From JBFAPK01 sp040676675 (GTDB lineage: Bacteria > Actinomycetota > Actinomycetes > Mycobacteriales > Micromonosporaceae), in NCBI RefSeq assembly GCF_040676675.1, contig NZ_JBFAPK010000028.1, positions 1-64,000 on the forward strand: a DNA stretch of 64,000 nucleotides. Direction: 5' to 3'. The position numbers and the translations under genes are program-made. Position 1 is the first letter of the stretch. Each line of letters opens with the position of its first letter. This document shows positions 34,005-43,080 of the stretch, one piece after another. The notes below the pieces were generated by a model. The model had not been told where the DNA came from. It was given only the letters and a program-made list of their open reading frames with translations, and did no database searches.

Positions 34005-35099
34005 TCATGTGACCGGCCCGCCGACGGGGGCGACGCCGGTGACCCCCAGGCCCGGGGTCTCGGGCAGCACGACCGTCGCGCCCTCGTAGCGCATGCCCCC
34101 GGTCACGGCGCCACGCGCGAGCCACCAGACCGCGTCCAGGTCGCTGACCACGCTGGTGCCGTACGCCGCCACGAGGCTGGCCGCCGCCCCGACGCCGATC
34201 TCGGTCTCCAGCATGCATCCCACCATGGTGCCCAACTGCTGGGCCTCGGCGAGTTCCAGCAGGGTACGGGCCGACCGGAGGCCGCCGGACTTGGCCAGTT
34301 TGACGTTCACCATGTCGGCCGCCCGGCGGCGGATCACCTCGACCAGATCGGCGACGCCGAAGACCGCCTCGTCGGCCATGATCGGAGTCTCGACCCGGTC
34401 GCTGACCCACGCCAGGCCATCGAGGTCCCGGTGGTGCACGGGCTGTTCGACGAACGCCACCCCGGCGCCCGACTCCTCCAGCGCGCGGATGACCCGTACC
34501 GCCTCCCGCGGGGTCCACCCCTGGTTGGCGTCGACCCGGATCTCGACATCGGGGCCCGCCGCCGCCCGGACCGCCGCGACCCGGGCCACGTCACCGTCGG
34601 CGTCGGTCCCCACCTTCACCTTCAGCACGCGGTAGCCCTCCCCGACCCGTCGCGCGGCGGCGTCGGCCAGGCCGCCGGCATCACCGGCGGAGACCGTCAC
34701 GTCGGTCGGCACGGCGAGTCGGGCGCCGCCGAGCAGGTGGGCCAGCGGTACCCCGATCCGGCGGGCCGCCAGGTCGTGCAGTGCGACGTCGACCGCGGCC
34801 TTCGCCGACTCGTTGCCGATCACCGCCGCGGCGACCGACCGGCAGTTCTCGACCAGGTCCTCGGCCGCCCGCCCGACCAGCAGCGGCCCGAAGATCTGGG
34901 CGACGCACGCCTCGGCGCTGGCCAGCGAGGACCCGGTCACCGTCCACACCTCCGGGGCCTCACCGAAGCCGGACCGACCGTCATCGTCGACGATCTCCAC
35001 CACGACGGTGGAGACGGTCGTGAGCCGGGCCAGCGCGGTCACGAACGGCGTGTGCAGCGGAGCCACGAGCCGGTGGGTACGGACCTCACGAATTGTCAC
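34005..35099 (-). CDS. Enolase-superfamily dipeptide epimerase/cycloisomerase-like enzyme
   Basis: 364 residues, GTG at 35099 with AGGGGGG upstream. The barrel has the Lys pair YRVLKVKVG, the three metal ligands in EIRVDANQGW, VAFVEQPV and MADEAVFG, and the second Lys in VKLAKSGGL. This K-x-K...D...E...D...K layout is that of the muconate cycloisomerase subgroup, which includes L-Ala-D/L-Glu epimerases and N-succinylamino acid racemases. Its 5' end overlaps the RidA gene by 14 bases. Substrate not assignable. Confidence 0.87.
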   Translation of the reverse strand: MTIREVRTHRLVAPLHTPFVTALARLTTVSTVVVEIVDDDGRSGFGEAPEVWTVTGSSLASAEACVAQIFGPLLVGRAAEDLVENCRSVAAAVIGNESAKAAVDVALHDLAARRIGVPLAHLLGGARLAVPTDVTVSAGDAGGLADAAARRVGEGYRVLKVKVGTDADGDVARVAAVRAAAGPDVEIRVDANQGWTPREAVRVIRALEESGAGVAFVEQPVHHRDLDGLAWVSDRVETPIMADEAVFGVADLVEVIRRRAADMVNVKLAKSGGLRSARTLLELAEAQQLGTMVGCMLETEIGVGAAASLVAAYGTSVVSDLDAVWWLARGAVTGGMRYEGATVVLPETPGLGVTGVAPVGGPVT

Positions 35100-35502
35100 G
35101 GGTATCCCCCCTGCCGGCCCGCGCCCGCCGCGCGTACACCTCTATCTCGATCCTCATCCGAGGGTCGGCGAGGCCGCACACGAGCATCGTGGCGGCCGGC
35201 CGGACGTCGCCGAAGCAGCGGCGCAGGACCGGCCAGCACGGCTCGAAATCGTCGCGGTCGGGCAGCAGGTAGCGCACCCGCACCACGTCGGCGAAGGTGC
35301 ACTCCGCCTCGGTGAGCGCGGCCTCGATGTTGCGCAGACACTGCTCGGCCTGCTCCACCACGTCGTCGGAGATCGTCATGGTGGTGTAGTCGAACCCGGT
35401 CGTCCCGGACACGTGCACCCAGTCGCCGTCCACGACGGCACGGGCATAGCCGATCTGCTCCTCGAAGGTCGAGCCGCTGAGGATCGCGCGTCGCTCTCTC
35501 AT
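35086..35502 (-). CDS. RidA-family (YjgF/Rid) protein
   Basis: 138 residues from ATG 35502. Characteristic pieces: FEEQIGYARAVVDGDWVHVS, GTTGFDYTTM, AEQCLRNIEAALTEA and IEIEVYARRARA with the conserved Arg before the end. RidA proteins hydrolyse reactive enamine/imine intermediates. Coupled to an epimerase of amino acid derivatives, it may clear an imine side product. A LysR-type gene, now frameshifted, is divergent 72 bases away. Confidence 0.85.
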   Translation of the reverse strand: MRERRAILSGSTFEEQIGYARAVVDGDWVHVSGTTGFDYTTMTISDDVVEQAEQCLRNIEAALTEAECTFADVVRVRYLLPDRDDFEPCWPVLRRCFGDVRPAATMLVCGLADPRMRIEIEVYARRARAGRGDTRDNS

Positions 35503-35574
35503 CTGCCGAACGCTAGGTGCGCGGCGCTGATACGTCCAATACACCCTCGGGCATGCCGTGATATCTCTAGGCGT
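35503..35574. promoter_or_regulatory. Divergent promoter region of ridA-epimerase and lysR
   Basis: 72 bases, richer in A+T than its surroundings, with several GATAC/ATAC/GTAT half-sites (GATACGTCC, AATACACC, GATATCTCTAGGCGTAT). LysR proteins bind T-N11-A sites in such regions; the exact site cannot be fixed by eye. Confidence 0.35.
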
Positions 35575-36511
35575 ATGGCGCGCCCCGAACTCCCCCTCCC
35601 GCAACTGCACGCGTTCGTCGTGCTCGCCGAGGAACTCCACTTCGGCCGCGCCGCCGCGCAGCTGGGCATCGCCCAGCCGCCGCTGAGCCAGCAGATCCGC
35701 CGCCTGGAGGAGAGGGTCGGCCACGCGCTGTTCAGCCGCGAACCGGGACGGGTCACGCTCACCCCCGCCGGCCGGGAACTGCTGCCCGCCGCGCGGCGGG
35801 CACTCGCCGACCTCGCGGCCGGCCTGGCCGCGGCCCGGGCCGTCGGCAGCGGCCACGCCGGGCCGCCTACGGATCGGTTTCGCCGCCTCCCTCGCCCTGA
35901 CCGTCCTGCCCGACCTGCTGCGCACCTTCGGGCAGCGCTTCCCCGACGTGCAGCTGGACATCCGGGAAATGACCACCGCGCCGCAGTTCACCGCCCTGTA
36001 CGACAGGAGCATCGACATCGGCCTGCTGCGCGAACCTCCCGCCGACGCGGAACTCGGATTCCGGACGATACTCAGCGAGCCCTTCGTGGCCGTGCTGCCG
36101 GCCACCCATCCGCTGGCCGCCCAACGGACCGTACGGCTCGCCCAGCTGGCGGACGCGCCCTTCGTGCTGCTGCCCCGCGCGGCCGGCCCGCAGCTGTACG
36201 ACCAGATCACCGGCCTCTGCACCGCGGCGGGCTTCACGCCACGGATAGGTCAGCACGCGGTGGAGTGGCAGACCGTGTGCGCGCTCGTGGAAGCCGGCCT
36301 GGGCGTCTCGCTGGCGCCGGCGAGTATCCGACGCATCCGCCTCAGAGGCGTGGCCTTCCGCAGGGTCGAGCCCGGCACCGCCCGTACGCGGGTCGCCGTC
36401 GCCTGGCGCAAGGACGACCGGAACCCTTTGGTCGAACACCTGCTGGCGACCGTCAGCCAAGCTCCGCCGGACAGCGCCAACCGCCTGGCCGACGGCGCGC
36501 GACCCCGGTAG
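35575..36511 (+). pseudogene. LysR-family regulator gene interrupted by a frameshift
   Basis: Frame 1 from ATG 35575 encodes a normal LysR HTH (LHAFVVLAEELHFGRAAAQL then GIAQPPLSQQIRRLEERVGH) up to about AAARAVGSGHAG. From about 35866 the sense continues in the next frame as RLRIGFAASLALTVLPDLLR, then DVQLDIREM and the substrate domain to the stop at 36511. One extra base in the GCCGGGCCGCC run (35857-35867) explains it. Without the shift the protein would be about 311 residues, the usual LysR length. It could be a real mutation or a sequencing error in a G/C run. Likely regulator of the divergent ridA-epimerase pair. Confidence 0.8.
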
Positions 36512-36554
36512 ATCGCGCGCGGGTCGGACCTTCGTGGCGAGCTGACCGATGAGG

Positions 36555-37223
36555 CTAGCTGGCTGCGGTCCGGGGATCGCCATCCGTTTCGTCGACGCCG
36601 GCTATCGCGGCCAGGTCCGCCTCCGGTATGTCCAAGGCGCGAGCGATCTCCCGGACCAGGACGGGGTGCGGGTTGTGCGATCCGGTTCGCGCCGCATTGA
36701 TGGTCGCCATGGCGCGAAACGTCTTCCTGGCCAGTTCCCCCACTGAGACCCCGCGGTTGTCCATCAGTTTGCGCAGTACGGCGCCGAACGGGTGCGGATC
36801 CGGGCGGCCGGCCTCCGCCAGTGCTGGACCGACAACCATGTCCCCGATCTTCGCCTGGAACCGCAGCAGCCGATCACCCTCGAAACGGACCCGCGCGGAG
36901 AACGCCAGCTCTTGCCCGGCATCGCCACCGAGCGTCCCTGGTACGGAGACCTCGGTGAACCGGTTCTTCTGCCGGTCATGATTGCTGGCGACCTCGCGCG
37001 GATAGGCCGGTTCGACCTGCGTGACCCGCCAGGCAGTGTTCCACCAGGGAAGTTCGCCCAGCAGGTCGTTGAAGAACGGCGGCAGGATCGCGAGGTCGAC
37101 CGGTTCCGGCCGCTCTGCGTGCACGATCCCGGGCCAATAGGTCAACGCTGTCAAGACTGCGGGGCTGAGCGTACGGCCAGCGAGATGCATCGTTGCAGGG
37201 TAGTCGCCGAACACCGGCGGCAC
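36555..37223 (-). CDS. XRE-type regulator-like protein with unknown N-terminal domain
   Basis: 222 residues. The C-terminal third is a Cro/C1-type helix-turn-helix: FGAVLRKLMDNRGVSVGELA then RKTFRAMATINAARTG and LVREIARALDIPEADLAAIA. The first 140 residues (WPGIVHAERPEPVDLAILPP, PWWNTAWRVTQ) have no family I recognise. Starts at 37223 or the ATG at 37190 are both possible. Role unknown; the HTH predicts DNA binding. Confidence 0.68.
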   Translation of the reverse strand: MPPVFGDYPATMHLAGRTLSPAVLTALTYWPGIVHAERPEPVDLAILPPFFNDLLGELPWWNTAWRVTQVEPAYPREVASNHDRQKNRFTEVSVPGTLGGDAGQELAFSARVRFEGDRLLRFQAKIGDMVVGPALAEAGRPDPHPFGAVLRKLMDNRGVSVGELARKTFRAMATINAARTGSHNPHPVLVREIARALDIPEADLAAIAGVDETDGDPRTAAS

Positions 37224-37333
37224 AGCGAGTGCTGGCCGGCTCCGGCCCGGACAGCCGCAGCACGTACCGAGCGGCCGTCAGCGAGTGCGGAAGAACAATT
37301 GATCCAGCAGTTGAACACTGGTGAGGCTGGCGA

Positions 37334-38008
37334 TCAGCGTGTACGGGTCGCCCAGACCGGTTGCCGGGGCTCGTCGTTGTGCACGACGATGTCGACGTGC
37401 TCGGTCGGGCGGACCGTAGCGAAGTAGAGCCGTTGGGAGGGGATGTAACGCTCGTGCCAGCGTCGTTCGACCTCGGCCCGAGATGACACCCGGCGCTCGC
37501 GGATCACGGCACGATCGACGGTCTTGTCCAGCGCGGTCGACACGAAGACGCGCAGTTCCCACCGGCCGATCAGTTCCGGGCGCAGGAGGAAGACGCCGTC
37601 GAAGACCAGCACGGCGTCGGCGGGGGCAGTCGTGACCGGCGGGGAGAGCACGATATCCGCCGTACGGTCGTAGACCGCGGGTTGAAAGCGCCGATCTCCA
37701 GACGGGCCGAGCGGATCGAGAAGAACCCGGTTCAGCGTGTCGTAGTCGTGAGCGTCGAAGTAGCAGCCTTCGGCCGAGTACTCCCCGCGCGGGTAGCGCC
37801 GCGCGCGGGGGAAGAGGAAATCGTCGATTGTCGCGCGGATGACGTCTCGGCCCCGGGTGCGCAGGACGGCGGCCAGCTCGTCGGCGAGCGTGGTCTTGCC
37901 GGCGGCGGGCGGTCCGTCGATGGCAACCCGCGTCGGGTGTGTGACCGTGACGGATCCGACCGCCTCAGCCAGGCGGTCGAGCATCTCCTCGCGGGTGCCT
38001 CGCTCCAT
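37334..38008 (-). CDS. Uridine kinase-like P-loop protein
   Basis: 224 residues from ATG 38008. Walker A GPPAAGKTTLADEL, then ATIDDFLFPRARRYPRGEYS and EGCYFDAHDYDTLNRVLL match the uridine kinase/phosphoribulokinase group; LVFDGVFLLRPEL is the Walker B region and VDRAVIRERR the lid. It may phosphorylate a nucleoside or similar small molecule. No operon partner is evident. Confidence 0.8.
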   Translation of the reverse strand: MERGTREEMLDRLAEAVGSVTVTHPTRVAIDGPPAAGKTTLADELAAVLRTRGRDVIRATIDDFLFPRARRYPRGEYSAEGCYFDAHDYDTLNRVLLDPLGPSGDRRFQPAVYDRTADIVLSPPVTTAPADAVLVFDGVFLLRPELIGRWELRVFVSTALDKTVDRAVIRERRVSSRAEVERRWHERYIPSQRLYFATVRPTEHVDIVVHNDEPRQPVWATRTR

Positions 38009-38148
38009 GTCCTGCCTCGTCCTACCCCTCGGGCTACCACCCACGGGAAACCCGAGGACCGCTTCCTGTACCCGCGTTTCCTTCTGGAAGTCTGCGCCGA
38101 GCCGCTCGGTTGCCCCTCGGACGTGACCGAAGAACGGTGCGGCTCGGT

Positions 38149-38646
38149 TCAGGTCGTCAACGACTTGAGGGCATTGTCCAGCGTGGTGAAGACAACGTCT
38201 GGGCCGCCGTCCCAGTGGGGCGTCGGATCGGGCTGGCCCGGAGCCGGCGCCCAGAGCCACCAAACGTTCTGCCAAGGGTCGAGCATCCTCCCGAGGGTCG
38301 ACTCACCGTAGAACGGGGTTGGTTCGGTGACGGTAGTGGCGCCGTGACCATTGGCGCGCCGCAGCACCGTCGCCACGTCGCGAACCCATACCTGGAGCAG
38401 ACCGGGTCGCGGTGGCCAGCCGTCGAGCCGATCGGCGATCATCAGATCGACGTTACCGAGACGTAGCTGGGCATGGATCAGCTTGCCATCGGGCAGCGGC
38501 GTCCTCGCCTCGGTGGCCTCTTGGACCCCGAAGACCTCGGATACGAAGGTGACGAGGCCGGCCGCGTCATCCACGATCACGAACGGGTTGAGGACGGCAC
38601 CGGCGTGGGGAACCGACCGCTGCGGAAGCAGGATCTCACTGTTCAT
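38149..38646 (-). CDS. VOC-family (glyoxalase-fold) protein
   Basis: 165 residues from ATG 38646. AVLNPFVIVDDAAGLVTFVS, LRLGNVDLMIAD and TPFYGESTLGRMLDPWQNVW show the two beta-alpha-beta-beta-beta units, close to PhnB-like VOC proteins. Metal ligands are not fully conserved, so function (resistance, dioxygenase or lyase) is open. Confidence 0.8.
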   Translation of the reverse strand: MNSEILLPQRSVPHAGAVLNPFVIVDDAAGLVTFVSEVFGVQEATEARTPLPDGKLIHAQLRLGNVDLMIADRLDGWPPRPGLLQVWVRDVATVLRRANGHGATTVTEPTPFYGESTLGRMLDPWQNVWWLWAPAPGQPDPTPHWDGGPDVVFTTLDNALKSLTT

Positions 38647-38747
38647 GTCAGGAATCCTGGCAGCAATACCGGCCAGGTTTTGACCGCTACGACGGCAATC
38701 GGCATCCGGAGCCGGTCGTCTTGATTTCGAGGTGATATTTTGCCGCG

Positions 38748-39797
38748 ATGCCGATCCGGCCCGTGACGGGTATGGCACCGCTGCCGGTAGACACCCCGGA
38801 CGATGTTGCCGCGCTGATGGAACTCCTCCAACGGCCCGACTCGGACACCCGAGGGCTCGGTGACCACCTCGCCTTCCTCGCGGGCACTCGGCCGGAGCTG
38901 TTCCGGCCGTACCAGGAAGCAGTCATCACCAACATGCTGGAACGGTTCGACGTCAACTTCGAGGACCAGTGCCTGCTGTTGGGCGGCGCGCCGGATCAAT
39001 GCGTGGAGCACCTGGCGCGAAGGCTGCGTCAGCACCGGTCATTCCGCGACGCCTGGGCGCTCGCCGCGATCGGCAGCGCCGCCGCCCTGGACGCGATCGC
39101 GGACGATGTACGCCACGGTGGAGACCGCGAAGAGTACGAACTCTGCGGAATCTGGGTGCCACCCACAGGACCAGCACGAAACCGCTTCTCGCCCCACCGC
39201 CGCGCCGTTTTCCTCGCCCCCATCGACAAGCCGGGAGAACTCGCTGCCGTCGATCACCCGGTGGGCCTGCCGGTCGACCAGGTAGCACAGCGCCCCTCGA
39301 CCACCCCGATCTCCTGGCACTACCTGTCGCTGCGCCACACCGACGTGCCGGGCCTGCCAGCCTGGCCGGCCGACCGGGTACACCTCGTCGGGATACGGGC
39401 AGGGTGTTCGTGGACTCTCCACGCGGGCATCGACGACTACGGCCGCTACCACAGTGAGGCCATCACGTACGACGAACCGCCCTCACCCGCGGAGCAGGAG
39501 ACCTACCGCTTACTGGAGGCCCCCGATACCGGGCTGGGCTCGGTGGAACTTCGGTGCTACGACGCCGACCTCGTATATTGCAACGGGCACATCCAGCTCA
39601 CTCCTGGTGTCGTCGGCACCGCCGGCGGCCCGCCGATCGGGCTCTACACCAACCCGTCCTGCCGCTCCTGCGGGCGGCTGATGTTCCACGTCGTCACGGT
39701 CGAGAACCAGATCCGCGAGTACGGCGACGGCTGGCGCAGCCTCTTCATCTGCGAGGACTGCCAGACCGTTGCCTGCAACGCCACGGGATGGAACTGA
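38748..39797 (+). CDS. Uncharacterised protein with YwqG-like C-terminal zinc ribbon
   Basis: 349 residues. The N-terminal 120 residues are helical (DDVAALMELLQRPDSDTRGL, then ALAAIGSAAALDAIADDVRH); the central part has WPADRVHLVGIRAGCSW. The end holds NPSCRSCGRLMFHVVTVEN...FICEDCQTV, a C-x2-C...C-x2-C pattern like the last part of DUF1963/YwqG proteins. A full DUF1963 core is not clear, so it is a distant or composite relative. Function unknown. Confidence 0.65.
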   Translation: MPIRPVTGMAPLPVDTPDDVAALMELLQRPDSDTRGLGDHLAFLAGTRPELFRPYQEAVITNMLERFDVNFEDQCLLLGGAPDQCVEHLARRLRQHRSFRDAWALAAIGSAAALDAIADDVRHGGDREEYELCGIWVPPTGPARNRFSPHRRAVFLAPIDKPGELAAVDHPVGLPVDQVAQRPSTTPISWHYLSLRHTDVPGLPAWPADRVHLVGIRAGCSWTLHAGIDDYGRYHSEAITYDEPPSPAEQETYRLLEAPDTGLGSVELRCYDADLVYCNGHIQLTPGVVGTAGGPPIGLYTNPSCRSCGRLMFHVVTVENQIREYGDGWRSLFICEDCQTVACNATGWN

Positions 39798-39944
39798 CCG
39801 CCGCCGTCCTCATCGTGATCGCTGCTCGTAATGACGCACCTTTAACGTCCGGTGGACGGTTTGCCGCTATCCGCGCCTCGCACGGCTGGAGGCGTCGGGC
39901 GGGGCCGGGCGCCGGCCTGACACGCCGGCGGCCTTGCCCAAAAC

Positions 39945-39961
39945 ATCTTAGTCAATAAGAT
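39945..39961. promoter_or_regulatory. Operator-like inverted repeat before the monooxygenase-marR operon
   Basis: ATCTTA-GTCAA-TAAGAT, perfect 6-base arms, ends 6 bases before the ATG at 39968. A+T-rich palindromes of this size are usual MarR sites and the marR gene is the second gene of the operon, so autorepression is likely. Confidence 0.55.
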
Positions 39962-39967
39962 AACTGC

Positions 39968-41215
39968 ATGGACATATCGACTGACTTCTCGGTGGCAATC
40001 GCCGGCGCCGGCCTCTCCGGCCTCTGCCTCGCCCAGTACCTGCTGCGCGCCGGCATCGACGTGCACGTCTACGAGCGGGACCCGGGCCCCTTCGTCCGGC
40101 AGCAGGGCTACCGGATCATCCTCGACCGGTACGGGCTGGAGGCGCTGCGCGAGAGCCTGCCCCGCCCGCTGTACCGCCTGGCGCTGACCACGGGCGACGA
40201 ACCCGGCGGGCGCCTGCGCTTCACCGACAGCCGACTGCGGGACGCATTCACCATCACCTTCAAGGACGAGCCGTACGCGACCCGCCAGGTCGACCGGTTG
40301 ACCCTGCGGTCGATCCTGATGTCCGGGCTGGACGGACGCATCCACTACGGCAAGGCCGCCGTCGCGGTGGACAGCGGCGGCCCGGCCGGGCCGCGGCTGC
40401 GGTTCACCGACGGCGGGGCCGTCGCGGCGACCGTCGTCGTGGGCGCGGACGGCGTCGGCTCGGCGCTGCGCGAGCAGATCATGCCGGACGCCGGGCCGGC
40501 GAACACCCCGATGGCGGGCATCTACGGCCGGTCGCCGCTGCGGCGCAACGGCGAGAGCGTCATTCCGGACGCGCTGCGTACCAGCGGGGTCCTGGCCATC
40601 GCCGACCGGCCGAGCCGCGCCTTCTTCTTCACCTCCATGCGGTTCGGCGAGAGCCCGCGGGAGGCGTTCGCGCGCCTGGCTCCGGGCAGCTATGCGCCCA
40701 CCGGCGACGACTACGTCATGTGGGGGCTGCTGCTCCGGCAGGAGGAGGTGCCCATCGGCATCCGCGGGAACGTGCTGGCGCTGCGGGAGCTGGCCGCGCG
40801 GATGAGCACGGACTTCCACCCGCTCGTCCGGCGGCTGGTCGACACCGCCGATCTGGACGCCACGGTGCTCAACCTCTTCGCCACCGGCCGGCGCCCGCGA
40901 CGGTGGGCGGTGCCCCGGGCGACGATGATGGGCGACGCCGTGCACGTCATGCCGCCGTTCGGCGCGCACGGCGGCAACACCGCGCTCCGCGACGCCGCTC
41001 TGCTCGGCCACAGGCTCGTCGAGGCCCGGGCGAGCGGCATGCCGGTGGAGGAGGCGATCGCCGGCTACCAGGACGAAATGGTGCCCTACGCCTTCCGCGC
41101 CGTCGACACCGCCGCCGGGCTGATGCGCCGCCTCACCGGGGGCGCGGCCGCGCCGCACTGGGTGCTGACCCGCGTGCTACCGCGCCTGCACCGGGTCACC
41201 GTACCGGAGGCATGA
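39968..41215 (+). CDS. FAD-dependent aromatic hydroxylase-like monooxygenase
   Basis: 415 residues. FAD site VAIAGAGLSGLCLAQYLLRA and Glu in VYERD, DG motif VVGADGVGSALRE, and GDAVHVMPPFGAHGGNTALR (GD motif) are those of the PHBH/tetracycline-type family. It hydroxylates or inactivates aromatic compounds with NAD(P)H and O2. Co-transcribed with a MarR regulator, it looks like a drug- or phenol-inducible detoxifying enzyme. Confidence 0.9.
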   Translation: MDISTDFSVAIAGAGLSGLCLAQYLLRAGIDVHVYERDPGPFVRQQGYRIILDRYGLEALRESLPRPLYRLALTTGDEPGGRLRFTDSRLRDAFTITFKDEPYATRQVDRLTLRSILMSGLDGRIHYGKAAVAVDSGGPAGPRLRFTDGGAVAATVVVGADGVGSALREQIMPDAGPANTPMAGIYGRSPLRRNGESVIPDALRTSGVLAIADRPSRAFFFTSMRFGESPREAFARLAPGSYAPTGDDYVMWGLLLRQEEVPIGIRGNVLALRELAARMSTDFHPLVRRLVDTADLDATVLNLFATGRRPRRWAVPRATMMGDAVHVMPPFGAHGGNTALRDAALLGHRLVEARASGMPVEEAIAGYQDEMVPYAFRAVDTAAGLMRRLTGGAAAPHWVLTRVLPRLHRVTVPEA

Positions 41216-41712
41216 TTGCGGGCATGTCCCACGAGCCGGACCGTGCCTCCGCGATCGCCGACCTCATGCGCGCCGGGCGGGAGACCTCGCGGCTGTCCAT
41301 GGTGTTCCGGTACGCCATCGCGGACCGGCTGGGCCTCACCGTGAGCGACCTGGAGTGCCTGGACTTCCTGGCGGACGTCGGGTCCGCCACCGCGGGGCAG
41401 GTCGCCGAGCGCACCAACCTCACCACCGGGGCCGTGACCAGCATGCTCCGCCGGCTCCAGCAGGCCGGCTACGTCACGGCCGAACGCGATCCGGCGGACC
41501 GGCGGCGGGTGATCGTCACGCTGCGGCCGGAGCGGATCGCCGAGTTGGAGCGCCCGTACGAGCGGTTCGCCGAGCGGGCGGAACGGCTCATCGAGGGCTA
41601 CAGCGTCGAGGAGATCATGCTGCTGGTCCGGCACTTTGGCCGCATGCAGGCGATGTACCTCGCCGAATTGGACCGCCTCCGCAGCGGCGACACCGCGCAG
41701 CGGTCCGCATGA
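41212..41712 (+). CDS. MarR-family regulator
   Basis: 166 residues from the ATG overlapping the monooxygenase stop (ATGA); ATG 41224 (MSHEPDR) is another possible start, and GGAGG at 41206-41210 lies between the two spacings. Winged HTH: ATAGQVAERTNLTTGAVTSM, LRRLQQAGYVTAERDPADRR and RRVIVTL. Likely represses its own operon through the inverted repeat at 39945-39961. Confidence 0.88.
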   Translation: MIAGMSHEPDRASAIADLMRAGRETSRLSMVFRYAIADRLGLTVSDLECLDFLADVGSATAGQVAERTNLTTGAVTSMLRRLQQAGYVTAERDPADRRRVIVTLRPERIAELERPYERFAERAERLIEGYSVEEIMLLVRHFGRMQAMYLAELDRLRSGDTAQRSA

Positions 41713-41838
41713 GGCCCGGTCGCGTGGCTGACCCGGCACCCTCCCGCGCACATCGGCGCCCGTGCCGTCGCGCTCCCGGTCGCCCTGCGTCAGGGCCGGC
41801 CGCCGCCGCGCGCGGGCTTCGATCGGGAAACGTGGGCG

Positions 41839-43080
41839 CTACCGCAGCTGGTCGCGGCGGCGGGTCAGGTTGGCGGTCTGGGCGGTGTTGCCGGCCAGCC
41901 TGATGGCCCGGTCGTAGGCCGCGCGTGACTGCTGACTTCGGCCCAGCCGGCGCAGCAGGTCGGCGCGGGTCGCGTGGTAGGCGTGATAGCCGGCCAGCTC
42001 GTCCTCAAGCCGGTCGACGGTCGCCAGCGCCACCTCCGGTCCGTCGAGCTCGGCGACCGCGATGGCCCGGTTGAGGGCGACGATCGGCGAGGGGTCGAGG
42101 CGGACGAGTTGGTCGTAGAGGGCGACGACCTGCGACCAGTCGGTGTCGCGGATGTCGCGGGCGGAGGTGTGCACGGCGTTGATCGCGGCGAGGAGCTGGT
42201 AGCGGCCCGGAGCCACCCCGGCGGCGGCAGCCGCGAGGCGCTCGCGCACGAGCCGGTGCCCCTCGGCGATCAGCGCCCTGTCCCACGCCCCACGGTCCTG
42301 CTCGTCGAGGGTGACCAGTTCGCCGCCGGCCGAGACCCGGGCGGCGCGGCGGGCCTCGGTGAGCAGCATCAGCGCCAGCAGCCCGGCCACCTCTCCGTGC
42401 CGCGGCAGGAGCGCGCGGATCAGGCGGGCGAGCCTGATCGCCTCGGCGGTCAGTTCGTGACGTACGGGGTCGGCGTCGGGGCCGGTCGCCAGGTAGCCCT
42501 CGTTGAAGACGAGATACAGCACGGCGAGTACGCCGGAGACGCGGGCCGGCAGGTCCTCGGCGGACGGCACGCGATACGGGATCCGAGCCGCCTTGATCTT
42601 GGTCTTCGCGCGGGTGATCCGTTGCTCCAGGGTGCTCTCCCGCACCAGGAAGGCGCGGGCGATCTCGGGCACGGTCAGCCCGCCGAGCATGCGCAGCGTC
42701 AGCGCCACGCGGGCTTCCATCGCCAGTGCCGGGTGACAGCAGGTGAAGATCAGCCGCAGCCGGTCGTCGTCGATGGCGCCGAGAGGCTCGGGTGGGGTGT
42801 TGTCGTACACCAGCTGAGCCTCCCTGTGCTTGTCGTCGCGCTTGTTCTCGCGCCGGATCCGGTCGATGGCCTTGCGGTTGGCGGTGGTGGTCAGCCAGGC
42901 GCCGGGGTTGGGGGGTACGCCGTCGGTCGGCCACCGCTCGACGGCGGTCGCGAACGCCTCGGCCGCCGCCTCCTCGGCGATGTCGAGATCCCCGAACCGC
43001 CTGGTCAGGGCGGCGACCACCCGGGCCCACTCCTCGTGGTGGGCCCGGGTGACCGCCTCGCGGACGTCGTGCCTGTTCAC
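41839..43080 (-). CDS. ECF42-type sigma factor with TPR-like extension
   Basis: 413 residues, GTG at 43080 overlapping the upstream stop. Region 2: RRFGDLDIAEEAAAEAFATA, PGAWLTTTANRKAIDRIRRE; region 4: RMLGGLTVPEIARAFLVRES and TLEQRITRAKTKIKA. The C-terminal half (from about residue 185) is a helical repeat part with LDPSPIVALNRAIAVAELDG and ADLLRRLGRSQQSRAAYDRA. This is the ECF42 architecture, which needs its extension and is paired with DGPF proteins, as here. Confidence 0.88.
   Translation of the reverse strand: MNRHDVREAVTRAHHEEWARVVAALTRRFGDLDIAEEAAAEAFATAVERWPTDGVPPNPGAWLTTTANRKAIDRIRRENKRDDKHREAQLVYDNTPPEPLGAIDDDRLRLIFTCCHPALAMEARVALTLRMLGGLTVPEIARAFLVRESTLEQRITRAKTKIKAARIPYRVPSAEDLPARVSGVLAVLYLVFNEGYLATGPDADPVRHELTAEAIRLARLIRALLPRHGEVAGLLALMLLTEARRAARVSAGGELVTLDEQDRGAWDRALIAEGHRLVRERLAAAAAGVAPGRYQLLAAINAVHTSARDIRDTDWSQVVALYDQLVRLDPSPIVALNRAIAVAELDGPEVALATVDRLEDELAGYHAYHATRADLLRRLGRSQQSRAAYDRAIRLAGNTAQTANLTRRRDQLR

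Noticed and set aside
33859..34518. Minus-strand open frame through the TetR operator into the epimerase region
   Set aside because: It reads the epimerase gene out of frame and the palindrome as protein (FDLEVKYA); not coding.
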